Source: Myxococcales bacterium
GTDB taxonomy: Bacteria > Myxococcota_A > Bradymonadia > UBA7976 > UBA1532
Reading direction: 5' to 3'
DNA: 64,000 nt
Assembly: GCA_020633555.1 (NCBI GenBank)
Contig: JACKDL010000002.1
Location: 248,001 to 312,000, forward strand
The notes beneath the pieces are model-generated. The model ran no database searches. It was not told where the DNA came from and worked only from the letters and a program-made list of their open reading frames with translations. Made by a program: the position numbers and the translations under genes. Of the stretch, positions 48,631-57,033 are shown one piece after another (position 1 is the first letter of the stretch; the number at the start of each line of letters is the position of its first letter).

Positions 48631-50847
48631 TCAGGGCGCCCCGCAGGCCCCGTCGCCGGGCTGCCACGCCAGCACCTGCCCCGCGCCGCTCTGGATGACG
48701 CCGGTGTACCGGGCCAGCCAGTAGGCCTCGATGATGTCCAGGCCCGGGCTCTGCTTGTGGCCGGGCGCGCCCGTCGAGTAGCCGATCTGGAACGGGTTTC
48801 GCTGCCAGAGGAAGTCGGTGAAGGCCCGCAGCTCGATGGGCACGGGGGCGGTGGCCAGCGCGCGGGCGCAGGTGCCGTCCTCGAAGGGGCAGTCCAGGGC
48901 GTCGCCCCGGCAGGCGCCACCGATGTCCTCGCCCGGGAATTCCAGGCCCATGAAGGTGACGGGGGCGATGCAGGCGGCGCGATCGTCGGCGCTGGGGCAG
49001 CGCAGGGCCTGCTCGGGCCCGCCCAGGGCGTCGATGACGGTCTCGGGCGCCACGTTGTAGGCGCGGCGGGGGTCGTCCAGGGTGCCCCCGTTGCCCCCCA
49101 GCACGTCGAAGGCGGCCAGGGCGCGGGCGCGGGCCTCGGCCTGCGCCGCGGGCCAGGCGTCGGCGACGGTGGCGAACATCAGGTCGAACTTCAGGTCGGC
49201 CAGGGGCCCCACGTCGCGGGCCCAGAACTCGTCGTGCAGGGCCCGGGCGATGGGCTCGCGCAGGGCGGGATCGTCCAGCAGCCCCCACAGGGACCAGAAG
49301 GCGGGGTAGGTGATGTGGCCGCCGTAGAAGCTGCGGCACCAGTCGGGCACCTGAAGGGCGCCGGCGGTCTGGATCACCCCGAAGGTGTTCAGCGACTGCA
49401 CGAGCTGCTCGTGGAAGAAGCGCCGGTACTGCTCTTCGCCGGTGAAGTGGTAGCCGATGGCCGCCAGGTGCATCAGGTGGTTCGCGTCGCCCGCGCGCAC
49501 GCTGGGCACGTAGAAGTGGTCGATGCCCGTGGCACGCACGTTGTCCCGGCTCTGCAGATCGGTGGCGAGCTGCACCAGCTCGCCCAGGTAGCGGGGGCTG
49601 GCCAGATCGAGCACGCGGGTGGGCTCGAGCTGGATCTCGGCCGGGCAGTCGCGAGGGTAGTCGGCGGCGTTGCGGGGGTTGAGCTGCGGCAGGTAGTAGC
49701 CCACCACCGTGTCGAGCTGCGAGAAGTCGGGATCGCCCTCGTCCAGGGTGAGCCGGCCGCCGCCCAGGAGCTGCTGCAGCACGTCGATGATCTCGGGGTT
49801 CTGCTGGGCGTGGACGATCTCGACGCGCTCCAGCCGCTTCAGGTAGCAGGTCAGGTGGCGGACCATGCGGTCGCGGATCTCGGCGTCCTCGGGGCGCAGC
49901 AGATCGGCCACCAGCGGGAAGGCGACCATGGGGCCCGAGTACTGGTCGATGCTGGGGTTGCCGTGCCAGCGGGGCCGCACGGCCACGGGGCCGTCGGGGC
50001 CCGGGTAGCCCTGGGTGTAGACGGGCGGCGCGTCGGGCACGGTGGCCGGGTCGAAGTCGTGGCTGCGGTGGTCCTCGAGCAGCCGGGCGTCGGACAGCAC
50101 CAGGTGGGCGTCGGTGGGCGGGGCGCCGGGCTCGACGTAGCCGTAGTGGGCGCGGGCCAGGTAGCCGGGCACGCCGGTGACGTCGAACTTCACGAGCAGG
50201 GCGCGGGCCTTGGCCACCATCCGCGCGTAGTCCGCCTGGGTGCCCGTGCTCAGGTAACGCAGGGCGGTGCCGTGCAGAGCCACGCCGGTCCAGATGGCCG
50301 AGTCGCCCCAGCCGTCGTAGCCCAGGAAGCGGGCCGGATCGCCCCACTCGGCCTCGGGGGTGCCGGCCGGGAAGCCGGCGTTGAAGACGCGCTCGGCGGT
50401 TTGTCCATCGGGGCTGTGGTAACGGGCGTACCAGCGGTCGAACAGCAGGGCCCGGCGCAGCAGCGGATCGGGCTCCACGAAGGCCCCGGCGGTGGCGTCG
50501 TACACCGCGCAGGTCTGGGGCTGGCCGTCCACGCAGCGGGTGTCGTCGATGATCGCGCAGCTCTCCACCGGGGCCCCGGCCAGCGGATCGGCGGGCGCCT
50601 GAGCGCGGGGCCGGGTGGGCAGTTCGGGCAGGGGGGTCGCGTCGGGGGCCATGTCGATGCCCCGATCGGTGGCCATGTCGGCCGCGCCCTCATCCAGGGG
50701 CGCCTGATCGGGATCCAGCACGCCCCGGTCGCTCCCGCACAGGCAGTCCTGCGGGCCGCCGTCCACGATCCGGGCGTCGGCCGGCGTCGTCGATGGGTCG
50801 TCGCAGGCGGTGAAGGCCAGCAGGCAGAGCAGTGTGGCGCGGCGCAT
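48631..50847 (-). CDS. Large lipoprotein with helical, hydrolase-like architecture
   Basis: A 738-residue lipoprotein (lipobox FTAC, Cys about residue 15) with an Asp/Pro-rich spacer. The long mature region has many Trp/Tyr/His-containing helical motifs (WGDSAIWTGVALHG, GNPSIDQYSGPMVAFPL, FYGGHITYPAFWSLWG) reminiscent of alpha/alpha-toroid glycan-acting enzymes. I cannot place it in a family. GAGGGGG precedes ATG 50847. The frame upstream of the start has no lipoprotein signal. It is divergent from the oxidoreductase operon. Confidence 0.68.
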   Translation of the reverse strand: MRRATLLCLLAFTACDDPSTTPADARIVDGGPQDCLCGSDRGVLDPDQAPLDEGAADMATDRGIDMAPDATPLPELPTRPRAQAPADPLAGAPVESCAIIDDTRCVDGQPQTCAVYDATAGAFVEPDPLLRRALLFDRWYARYHSPDGQTAERVFNAGFPAGTPEAEWGDPARFLGYDGWGDSAIWTGVALHGTALRYLSTGTQADYARMVAKARALLVKFDVTGVPGYLARAHYGYVEPGAPPTDAHLVLSDARLLEDHRSHDFDPATVPDAPPVYTQGYPGPDGPVAVRPRWHGNPSIDQYSGPMVAFPLVADLLRPEDAEIRDRMVRHLTCYLKRLERVEIVHAQQNPEIIDVLQQLLGGGRLTLDEGDPDFSQLDTVVGYYLPQLNPRNAADYPRDCPAEIQLEPTRVLDLASPRYLGELVQLATDLQSRDNVRATGIDHFYVPSVRAGDANHLMHLAAIGYHFTGEEQYRRFFHEQLVQSLNTFGVIQTAGALQVPDWCRSFYGGHITYPAFWSLWGLLDDPALREPIARALHDEFWARDVGPLADLKFDLMFATVADAWPAAQAEARARALAAFDVLGGNGGTLDDPRRAYNVAPETVIDALGGPEQALRCPSADDRAACIAPVTFMGLEFPGEDIGGACRGDALDCPFEDGTCARALATAPVPIELRAFTDFLWQRNPFQIGYSTGAPGHKQSPGLDIIEAYWLARYTGVIQSGAGQVLAWQPGDGACGAP

Positions 50848-50974
50848 CGTTCCCCCTCTCGGCGGGCCCCATGGTGCGCCGCTTGGATCAAGGCGCGCCA
50901 CTCTAAGGTTCAGCCCGCCGTGGGCCGATGGGCACTTGATCCGGGCCCGCCGGGGCCCGAGACGGAGGCAACCC

Positions 50975-52390
50975 ATGGCTTTGGACCCGAAGGCCACCAA
51001 GACGGAGAAGCCCCGCCCGCACCTCACCGAGGAGTTCTGCAAGGGCTGCGGACGGTGCGTGACGGCCTGCCCCAAGCACTGCATCGAGCTGGGCGACCAC
51101 ATCGACCCCCGCAGCGGCTTGACGCCGGTGACGCTGGACCTGGAGGCCTGCTCGGGCTGTGGGCTGTGCTTCGACGCCTGCCCCGAGCCCTTCGGGCTGC
51201 ACCCCAACGATGTCGAGTACGAGTGGGAGATGAGCGATCCGAAGGAGCACTTCGGACCACGCCCCGAGAGCTCGGGCCCGGTGGCGGACTTCATCCCCGA
51301 TCGCAAGATCCCGCTGCCGGGCGATCTCCAGCCGCTGCTGATCAAGGGCACCTACGCGTCGGCCATCGGGGCGCTGGTGGCGGGCTGCCGGCACTTCTAC
51401 GGCTACCCGATCACGCCCAGCACCGAGGGCGCCGAGCTGATGGCGAAGGTGCTGCCCAAGCTGGGCGGCGTGTTCGTGCAGGCCTGCAGCGAGGTGGCGA
51501 CGGTCAACCACATGTACGGGGCGGGCGGCGCGGGCGTGCGCACCATGACCTTCACGTCGTCGCCCGGCCTGAGCCTGATGCTCGAGGGCATCTCGTACAT
51601 GGTGGGCGCCGAGGTGCCCGGGGTGTTCGTGAACATCATGCGCGGCGGCCCCGGGCTGGGGAACATCGGCCCGGCCCAGAGCGACATCGCCCTGGTGTGC
51701 CGCTCGCTGGGTCACGGCAACAGCCACGCCATCACCCTGGCGCCGGCGGATCCGCAGGAGATGCTGGATCTGACCATCCTGGCCTTCGACCTGGCCTTCC
51801 ACTACCGCAACCCGGTGGTGGTGCTGGGCGACGGCTACCTGGGGCAGGTGACGGGCAAGGTGAAGCTGCCCGACCACCTCATCGAGCCCGGGCTGCCCGC
51901 GTGGGCCGTCTATGGCGACGAGGCTCACCGCCGCAACCTGATCAGCTCCATCGAGCTGGGTGAAGCGGATCTGGAGCAGCACAACTACGCCATCCAGGCG
52001 AAGTACAACCTGATGGCCGACCGCGAGCAGCGCTTCGACGCTTTCCAGTGCGACGACGCCGAGGTGCTGCTGGTGGCTGCGAACACGCCCGCGCGCATGA
52101 CCAAGGCGGCGGTGCAGGCCCTGCGCAACCACGGGGTGAAGGCCGGGCTGTATCGGCCGGTGACCTTGTGGCCCTTCCCCATCGACGGGCTGAAGCCCCT
52201 GCTGCCCAAGGCCCGGCGCCTGGTGGTGGTGGAGGCCAGCCTGGGCCAGCTGGAGAACGAGCTGCGGCTGGCGCTGAGCCACGCCGGCGTGAATCACCCC
52301 GACATCGAGCACGTGCACCACACCGGCGGCGTGCTCCCCCAGATCGACGAGATCGTGCAGGCCGTCCTGGCCGAGGAGGCTGTGGGATGA
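50975..52390 (+). CDS. 2-oxoacid:ferredoxin oxidoreductase, ferredoxin-alpha fusion subunit
   Basis: A 471-residue subunit. Residues about 15-85 form a ferredoxin-like domain with two 4Fe-4S motifs (CKGCGRCVTACPKHC and CSGCGLCFDACPEP). The rest is the alpha (pyrimidine-binding and transketolase C-terminal) chain with YGYPITPSTE, GGPGLGN and RNHGVKAGLYRP. Such enzymes oxidatively decarboxylate 2-oxoglutarate or branched 2-oxoacids to acyl-CoA and reduce ferredoxin. GGAGGC supports ATG 50975. The stop overlaps the beta-gamma gene start (ATGA). The exact substrate (Kor versus Vor) cannot be told from the sequence by eye. Confidence 0.88.
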   Translation: MALDPKATKTEKPRPHLTEEFCKGCGRCVTACPKHCIELGDHIDPRSGLTPVTLDLEACSGCGLCFDACPEPFGLHPNDVEYEWEMSDPKEHFGPRPESSGPVADFIPDRKIPLPGDLQPLLIKGTYASAIGALVAGCRHFYGYPITPSTEGAELMAKVLPKLGGVFVQACSEVATVNHMYGAGGAGVRTMTFTSSPGLSLMLEGISYMVGAEVPGVFVNIMRGGPGLGNIGPAQSDIALVCRSLGHGNSHAITLAPADPQEMLDLTILAFDLAFHYRNPVVVLGDGYLGQVTGKVKLPDHLIEPGLPAWAVYGDEAHRRNLISSIELGEADLEQHNYAIQAKYNLMADREQRFDAFQCDDAEVLLVAANTPARMTKAAVQALRNHGVKAGLYRPVTLWPFPIDGLKPLLPKARRLVVVEASLGQLENELRLALSHAGVNHPDIEHVHHTGGVLPQIDEIVQAVLAEEAVG

Positions 52391-53811
52391 CCGTCTTCTA
52401 TGAGCTGTTCGACCGCCACGCCCACGGCGAGGGCCTGAAGGCCCACGCCACCCACTACTGCCCGGGCTGCGGTCATGGCCTGGCGCACCGCTACCTGGCC
52501 GACGCCATCGAGGCCCTGGGCATCCAGGACCGCACGGTGGCCGTGTCGCCGGTGGGCTGCGCCGTGTTCCTGCACTACTACTTCGACGTGGGCAACACCC
52601 AGGCCGCCCACGGCCGCGCGCCGGCGGTGGCCATCGGGCACAAGCTCGCCAACCCCGACTCGGTGGTGATCAGCTACCAGGGCGACGGCGATCTGGCCTC
52701 CATCGGGCTGGCGGAGATCATGCACGCGGCCCAGATGGGGCTGCCCATCTCGGTGATCTTCATCAACAACGCCAACTACGCCATGACCGGCGGGCAGATG
52801 GCGCCCACCACGCTGATGGGCATGACCACCACCACCACGCCGGCGGGGCGCACCGACTTCTTCGGGCAGCCCATGAAGGTGGCCGAGCTGATGGCCACGC
52901 TGGACGGGCCCGTCTACGTGGAGCGGGTGGCCCTGTACGACAACAAGCAGCGCATGAAGGCCAAGAAGGCCATCGAGAAGGCGCTGCGGCTGCAGGTGGA
53001 GCACAAGGGCTTCAGCTTCGTGGAGGTGCTCAGCGAGTGCCCCGTGCAGCTCAAGCTGGACCCCGTGGCCTCGCAGACGTGGGTGAAGGACAACATGGTC
53101 CCGGTGTTCCCGCTGGGCGTGAAGAAGGACACCAGCAAGGCCTGCGAGCCCCGTGACTGGCACAAGCCCAGCTACGATCCCGAGCTGCTGCTGGCCAAGG
53201 TGGGGGCCCACAACGAGGTGCCCACCCGCCACGCCGCGGCCTTCCCCACCCACCTGGACGCCCACGACGTGGCCCTGAAGTTGGCGGGCGCCGGCGGCGA
53301 CGGCGCGCAGACGGCGGCGCTGCTGCTCACCCGGGCGGCCATCAACGAGGGCTTCGACAGCACCCACATCCCCAGCTACGGGCCCGAGTCTCGCGGCGGC
53401 ACCAGCTACGCCGACGTGCACATCGCGGCGGACGAGGTGCTGTCGCCCTCGGCGCCCAACCCCCACATCCTGTTGGCCTTCAACTCGCCCAGCCTGCACA
53501 AGTTCGGGCCCAAGGTGCGGCCGGGCGGGGTGGTGCTGTTCGACAGCACGGTGGTGGAGAGCGAGCCGGAGTACGCCGAGGGCGTGCGGGCCTACGGCGT
53601 GCCCTTCGGGCAGATCGCCTTGGACCTGGGCGCGAAGGTGGTGAAGAACATCGTGGCGCTGGGGGCCCTGCAGGCGGCCACCGGGCTGTTCCCGGCGGAC
53701 ACCTTCAAGGTGGCCCTGGAGCAGGCGCTGCACGACAAGTGCTCGATGATCCCCGTGAACCTGCAGGCCTTCGCGGCGGGCGCCGACGCGGTGAAGGCCC
53801 AGCTCGGCTGA
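52387..53811 (+). CDS. 2-oxoacid:ferredoxin oxidoreductase, beta-gamma fusion subunit
   Basis: A 474-residue subunit. The N-terminal 270 residues are the TPP-binding beta chain: HYCPGCGHG supplies iron-sulphur ligands, and GDGDLASIG followed by NNANYAMTGGQ binds the TPP-Mg. The C-terminal 185 residues are the gamma chain (GAGGDGAQTAALLLTRAA, YGPESRGGTSYADV). In most bacteria gamma is separate or joined to alpha, so a beta-gamma fusion is uncommon. Together with the upstream gene it encodes all four modules in two reading frames. The stop is near the convergent lipoprotein gene (30 bases). Confidence 0.87.
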   Translation: MTVFYELFDRHAHGEGLKAHATHYCPGCGHGLAHRYLADAIEALGIQDRTVAVSPVGCAVFLHYYFDVGNTQAAHGRAPAVAIGHKLANPDSVVISYQGDGDLASIGLAEIMHAAQMGLPISVIFINNANYAMTGGQMAPTTLMGMTTTTTPAGRTDFFGQPMKVAELMATLDGPVYVERVALYDNKQRMKAKKAIEKALRLQVEHKGFSFVEVLSECPVQLKLDPVASQTWVKDNMVPVFPLGVKKDTSKACEPRDWHKPSYDPELLLAKVGAHNEVPTRHAAAFPTHLDAHDVALKLAGAGGDGAQTAALLLTRAAINEGFDSTHIPSYGPESRGGTSYADVHIAADEVLSPSAPNPHILLAFNSPSLHKFGPKVRPGGVVLFDSTVVESEPEYAEGVRAYGVPFGQIALDLGAKVVKNIVALGALQAATGLFPADTFKVALEQALHDKCSMIPVNLQAFAAGADAVKAQLG

Positions 53812-53841
53812 GCCCCGTCGAAGGCCCGGGCCGGGCGCCGG

Positions 53842-54639
53842 CTACTTGTCGAGCGCCCGGTCGAGCTTCTCGTCCATCTTGTCGATCTTGTTCTCCATCC
53901 GGTCGAGCTGCTGCTTCTCGCGGCCGAAGACGAAGCCGAAGTTCACCGAGGCCTGCAGCACGTTGGTGGTGTAGTCGGTGGTGACCTTCTCGCCCTCGGC
54001 CTCGGCCTCGATGGTGGACATCCACCGCGAGTACTCCACGGCGGGCATGAAGTAGAAGGTCTCGCCGCGCAGCTCGATGCCCAGGTGGCCGCCGAAGGTG
54101 GTGGTGGTGCCGCCCAGGGCGATGTCCACGTCGTCGCCGCCGTCGAAGGTCTCGCTGAGGAACAGCACCCGCCCGAAGCCCGCCACGTTGATGGCGAAGT
54201 TCTTGGTGATGTCATAGGTGACGATCAGGGGCACGCCCACGCTGGGGCCGTCGGCGATGATGGCGGTCTGGTAGCCCACGTGGGGCGCGATGGCCACGTG
54301 CAGCTTCTCGGCGGGGCCGCCCACGAAGCGGTACTTGGCGTCGAACTCGATGAAGAGGTTCTGCGGCGCCACCCGGCCGCCGACCTCGAGGTTCTCCATG
54401 ACGCCCAGGTGGTAGCCGATCTCGGGCAGGATGGTGAACGCGGTGTAGTCGAACTCCTCGCTCTCCCCGCTGACCTCGGCGGTCTGGTTCACCTTGCTCA
54501 CCGAGAAGTTGATGTTCAGGTCGCCGACCCCGGGCTCCAGGGTGCGCGCGGTGCGGTAGACGCCGGCGTTGAAGCAGCCCGACAGGCTGATGGCGATGAG
54601 GCCCAGGGCGACGCCGTGGGCGAGGGTGCGAAGCGACAT
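53842..54639 (-). CDS. Outer-membrane beta-barrel lipoprotein-like protein
   Basis: A 265-residue protein. ATG 54639 gives a signal with lipobox LSGC (Cys about residue 22). The middle part has regularly alternating barrel-like strands (for example LNINFSVSKV, LPEIGYHLGV, AIAPHVGYQT, HLGIELRGETFYFMP). The final 30 residues are a short coiled coil (KQQLDRMENKIDKMDEKLD) that could reach into the periplasm or self-associate. I recognise no named family. It is convergent with the oxidoreductase operon. Confidence 0.7.
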   Translation of the reverse strand: MSLRTLAHGVALGLIAISLSGCFNAGVYRTARTLEPGVGDLNINFSVSKVNQTAEVSGESEEFDYTAFTILPEIGYHLGVMENLEVGGRVAPQNLFIEFDAKYRFVGGPAEKLHVAIAPHVGYQTAIIADGPSVGVPLIVTYDITKNFAINVAGFGRVLFLSETFDGGDDVDIALGGTTTTFGGHLGIELRGETFYFMPAVEYSRWMSTIEAEAEGEKVTTDYTTNVLQASVNFGFVFGREKQQLDRMENKIDKMDEKLDRALDK

Positions 54640-54726
54640 ACGGTCCCCGTCTGTGTGTCCCGGGCCCTCCCGGCCCACTCCCCGTGTACCTGGGTGCACG
54701 CGGGTGCGCCAGACCCTCGCGTGGGC

Positions 54727-54755
54727 TTGGCCCGGCTGCGCGGGGCCGCTACCCT
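54727..54755 (+). promoter_or_regulatory. Promoter of the DarP-like operon, predicting a leaderless mRNA
   Basis: TTGGCC at 54727-54732 and TACCCT at 54750-54755 are spaced 17 bases apart. Only eight bases separate the -10 element from ATG 54764, so transcription should start at or next to the start codon. Confidence 0.5.
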
Positions 54756-54763
54756 GCCGCGCC

Positions 54764-55327
54764 ATGAGTGACACCCCGCAGCGGGATGACCGCTGGACCC
54801 GAAAGAGGCGCCGGGACGACCTGCACGCCGACGCCGTGCTGCTGGCCGAGCGGCTGGCCACGGTGCGCGACGAGTGGCTCGTCGGCCTGGACTATGGCGA
54901 TGACGAGCTGGCCGAGGCGCTTGCGCTGGCCCGCCGGCTGAAGGCCAGCGGCGCCAAGAACCGGCAGGTGCGCCACGTGGCGCGGCTGCTGCTGCAGGTG
55001 GACGAGGAGCCCATCAAGGCCCACCTGGACGCCTGCGAAGCCGGCCATGGCGACGACGTGGCCCTGCTGCACGCCGGCGAGCAGTGGCGCGACCGGATCG
55101 TGGCCGAGGGGGCCGAGGCCATCGAGGCGTTCATCGCCGAGTTCCCGGCGGCCGAGCCCCAGCGGCAGCACCTGCGGCAGCTCGCCCGGCAAGCCGCCAA
55201 GGACGTGGCCGCGGGCAAGCCGGCCAGGAGCCGGCGGACCATCTACCGGACCCTGAAGCCCTTCCTGGCCGACGACGGCGAGGGGGCCGAGGGCGACGAG
55301 GACGAGGTGGACGATGCCGAGCCGTGA
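54764..55327 (+). CDS. DarP/YjgA-like ribosome-associated protein
   Basis: A 187-residue basic-then-acidic helical protein resembling the DUF615 family (DarP/YjgA), a late large-subunit assembly factor. Visible features are the basic N terminus (KRRRDD), the LAERLATVRDEWLVGL segment and KNRQVRHVARLL, equivalent to the family's RQLxxIGKLMR motif. An acidic tail (EGAEGDEDEVDDAE) ends it. It overlaps the thioredoxin-like gene by 14 bases (55314-55327), so the two are coupled. Confidence 0.72.
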   Translation: MSDTPQRDDRWTRKRRRDDLHADAVLLAERLATVRDEWLVGLDYGDDELAEALALARRLKASGAKNRQVRHVARLLLQVDEEPIKAHLDACEAGHGDDVALLHAGEQWRDRIVAEGAEAIEAFIAEFPAAEPQRQHLRQLARQAAKDVAAGKPARSRRTIYRTLKPFLADDGEGAEGDEDEVDDAEP

Positions 55328-55634
55328 GCTGGCGGCGGGCGAGACGCTGGACGCGCTGCTCGCGGAGCACCCGCAGTGGGTGGTCTACGTGTCGCGGGCC
55401 GAGTGCCGGGTCTGCGTGAGCCTGAAGCCCAAGGTGGCCGATCTGGCCGACCGCTACGGCATCCCCATGGTGTACCTGGACGCCGAGCTGCACCCCGCCG
55501 AGGCGGGGCAGCGGGTGGTGTTCGCGGTGCCCACCATCCTGGTGTTCGACGAGGGCCGCGAGGTGGGGCGCTTCAGCCGCAACCTGAGCATGCTGGACGT
55601 GGAGCGCCTGTTCAGTCTGATGACCGCGGCCTGA
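55314..55634 (+). CDS. Thioredoxin-like protein
   Basis: A 106-residue thioredoxin fold: VVYVSRAECRVCVSLKP holds a CRVC redox pair in the position of the classical CGPC, and the cis-Pro loop is AVPTILVF. No signal peptide is present, so it should be cytosolic. The atypical dipeptide between the cysteines suggests a specialised reductase or thiol-monitoring role. It overlaps the upstream gene by 14 bases. Confidence 0.8.
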   Translation: MPSRELAAGETLDALLAEHPQWVVYVSRAECRVCVSLKPKVADLADRYGIPMVYLDAELHPAEAGQRVVFAVPTILVFDEGREVGRFSRNLSMLDVERLFSLMTAA

Positions 55635-55656
55635 TGACTGCGGCCTTGGCCCGCCC

Positions 55657-56244
55657 TCAGGCGGGCCGCCAAACCAGCAGGTGGTTGTTGGCGGGCAGCG
55701 CCAGCGTCTCGGTGAGCGCCAGACCGGCGGCGGCCGCCAGCGGCCTCAGATCCTCCACATCGCGTACGCCGTTGCGGGGATCCCGGGTCTTCAGCCACTG
55801 CTCGAAGGCCAGGTTGCTGGGGGCGGTCTCGCCAGCGAAGCGGAAGGGCCCGTAGAGAAACAGCGGACAGCCCAGGCGCCCCAGACCGGCGAACAGCCCC
55901 TCGGTGGCGGCCCATGGGGCGATGTGGATCATGTTGGCGCAGAACACCGCGTCGGGGACCTCGACGGGCCACGCCGTGGCCGTCACGTCCAGGGCCACCG
56001 CGGGGCGCACCCGGTGGGCCACGCCGTGCTCAGCGGCCCAGGCGGCGGCGCTGGCGGGGGTGTCGGGATCCAGATCGGTGGGCTGCACGGTCCAGCCGGG
56101 CAGGTGCTGGGCGAAGAAGGCCGCGTGCTGGCCGGTGCCGCTGGCGATCTCGAGCAGGTGCCCCGTGGCGGGCAGACGGGGGCGCAGGGCGTCCAGGATG
56201 GGCTGGCGGTTGCGCTCGGCGGCGGGGGCGTTGCGGGCGGTCAT
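55657..56244 (-). CDS. DUF938-type SAM-dependent methyltransferase
   Basis: A 195-residue methyltransferase-like protein. The SAM-binding motif is LLEIASGTGQHAAFF, followed by the acidic motif PTDLDP and the later FCANMIHIAPW. It matches the DUF938 family, whose target is unknown. The start at 56244 overlaps the stop of the small upstream Cys protein (ATGA around 56241-56244), so they are co-translated. The C-terminal end is close to the convergent thioredoxin-like gene. Confidence 0.83.
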   Translation of the reverse strand: MTARNAPAAERNRQPILDALRPRLPATGHLLEIASGTGQHAAFFAQHLPGWTVQPTDLDPDTPASAAAWAAEHGVAHRVRPAVALDVTATAWPVEVPDAVFCANMIHIAPWAATEGLFAGLGRLGCPLFLYGPFRFAGETAPSNLAFEQWLKTRDPRNGVRDVEDLRPLAAAAGLALTETLALPANNHLLVWRPA

Positions 56245-56417
56245 GGGGCGTCGGCTCCGGGCTCGATCGGTAGAAACGCGCGGCAGCGCACGATGGGCTG
56301 GGGCAGGTACTTCTGGGCCAGCGCCGCGCAGCGCAGGAACGTGGATCCGCGGGCGGTGCGCACGTAACGATTGTGCCGGCAGCCGTGACAGAGGCTGCCA
56401 GGGAAGGGGCGGGGCAT
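56241..56417 (-). CDS. Small Cys-motif protein (58 aa), zinc-ribbon-like
   Basis: A 58-residue protein with CHGC near the start and two further Cys (FLRCAAL and IVRCRAF), a CxxC...C...C pattern that suits a small zinc site. The run HNRYVRTARGSTFLRC looks conserved and is known from short uncharacterised proteins near tRNA or repair genes. It is too short to assign function. Its ATG shares bases with the pcp ATG on the other strand (CATG at 56415-56418). It is coupled to the DUF938 gene. Confidence 0.6.
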   Translation of the reverse strand: MPRPFPGSLCHGCRHNRYVRTARGSTFLRCAALAQKYLPQPIVRCRAFLPIEPGADAP

Positions 56418-57033
56418 GGGCGCGGGCGGGGCTTTGGGCACGGACCAGGGATTCACGGTGCTGGTGACGGGATTCGGGCCCTTCCCGGGGGTGCCCGTCA
56501 ACCCCACGGCGGCGGTGGCGTCGGCCTTGGATGGGGCGCGAGTGGCCGGGGTCCGCGTGGTGGGGCGGGTGCTGCCAGTGGACTGGGCGGCGGGCCTGCC
56601 GGCGCTGGACGCCGCGGTGGCCGAGGTGGCGCCCGACGCGCTGTTGATGCTGGGGGTGGCGCCCCGGGGCGGCATCGAGGTGGAGCGGGTGGCCCGCAAC
56701 CAGGTGAACGCGAAGCCCGACGTGCAGGGGCTCGCGGGGCCGGCCACGTTGGCGCCCGATGGCCCCGCCGAGCTGGCCACCACGCTGCCGTGGGAGGCGC
56801 TGTGCGCCCTGGGGGCCCAGCCCAGCGATGACGCCGGGGGCTACCTGTGCAACGCCGTGTTCTACCGGGCGCTGTGGGCACACGCGCAGGTGCCCCAGCG
56901 GGGCTTCGTGCATGTGCCCCACGGCGATCCGGCGCCGGTGCTGGCCTTCGTGCGGCGGGCGGTGGGGGTGCTGGCGCAGGGCCCGGCGCAGGCCCGGGAT
57001 CAGGCCGGGATCGACCAGTCGATGGGGGCCTGA
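56416..57033 (+). CDS. pcp: Pyrrolidone-carboxylate peptidase
   Basis: A 205-residue cysteine peptidase (C15 family). The catalytic residues are visible as E90 in GGIEVERVARN, C145 in GGYLCNAVFY and H166 in GFVHVP. It removes N-terminal pyroglutamate from peptides. The motif VLVTGFGPFPG is at the start of the fold. The ATG at 56416 has GGGAAGGGGCGGGGC upstream. Its 3' end overlaps the convergent ung gene by 34 bases. Confidence 0.87.
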   Translation: MGAGGALGTDQGFTVLVTGFGPFPGVPVNPTAAVASALDGARVAGVRVVGRVLPVDWAAGLPALDAAVAEVAPDALLMLGVAPRGGIEVERVARNQVNAKPDVQGLAGPATLAPDGPAELATTLPWEALCALGAQPSDDAGGYLCNAVFYRALWAHAQVPQRGFVHVPHGDPAPVLAFVRRAVGVLAQGPAQARDQAGIDQSMGA

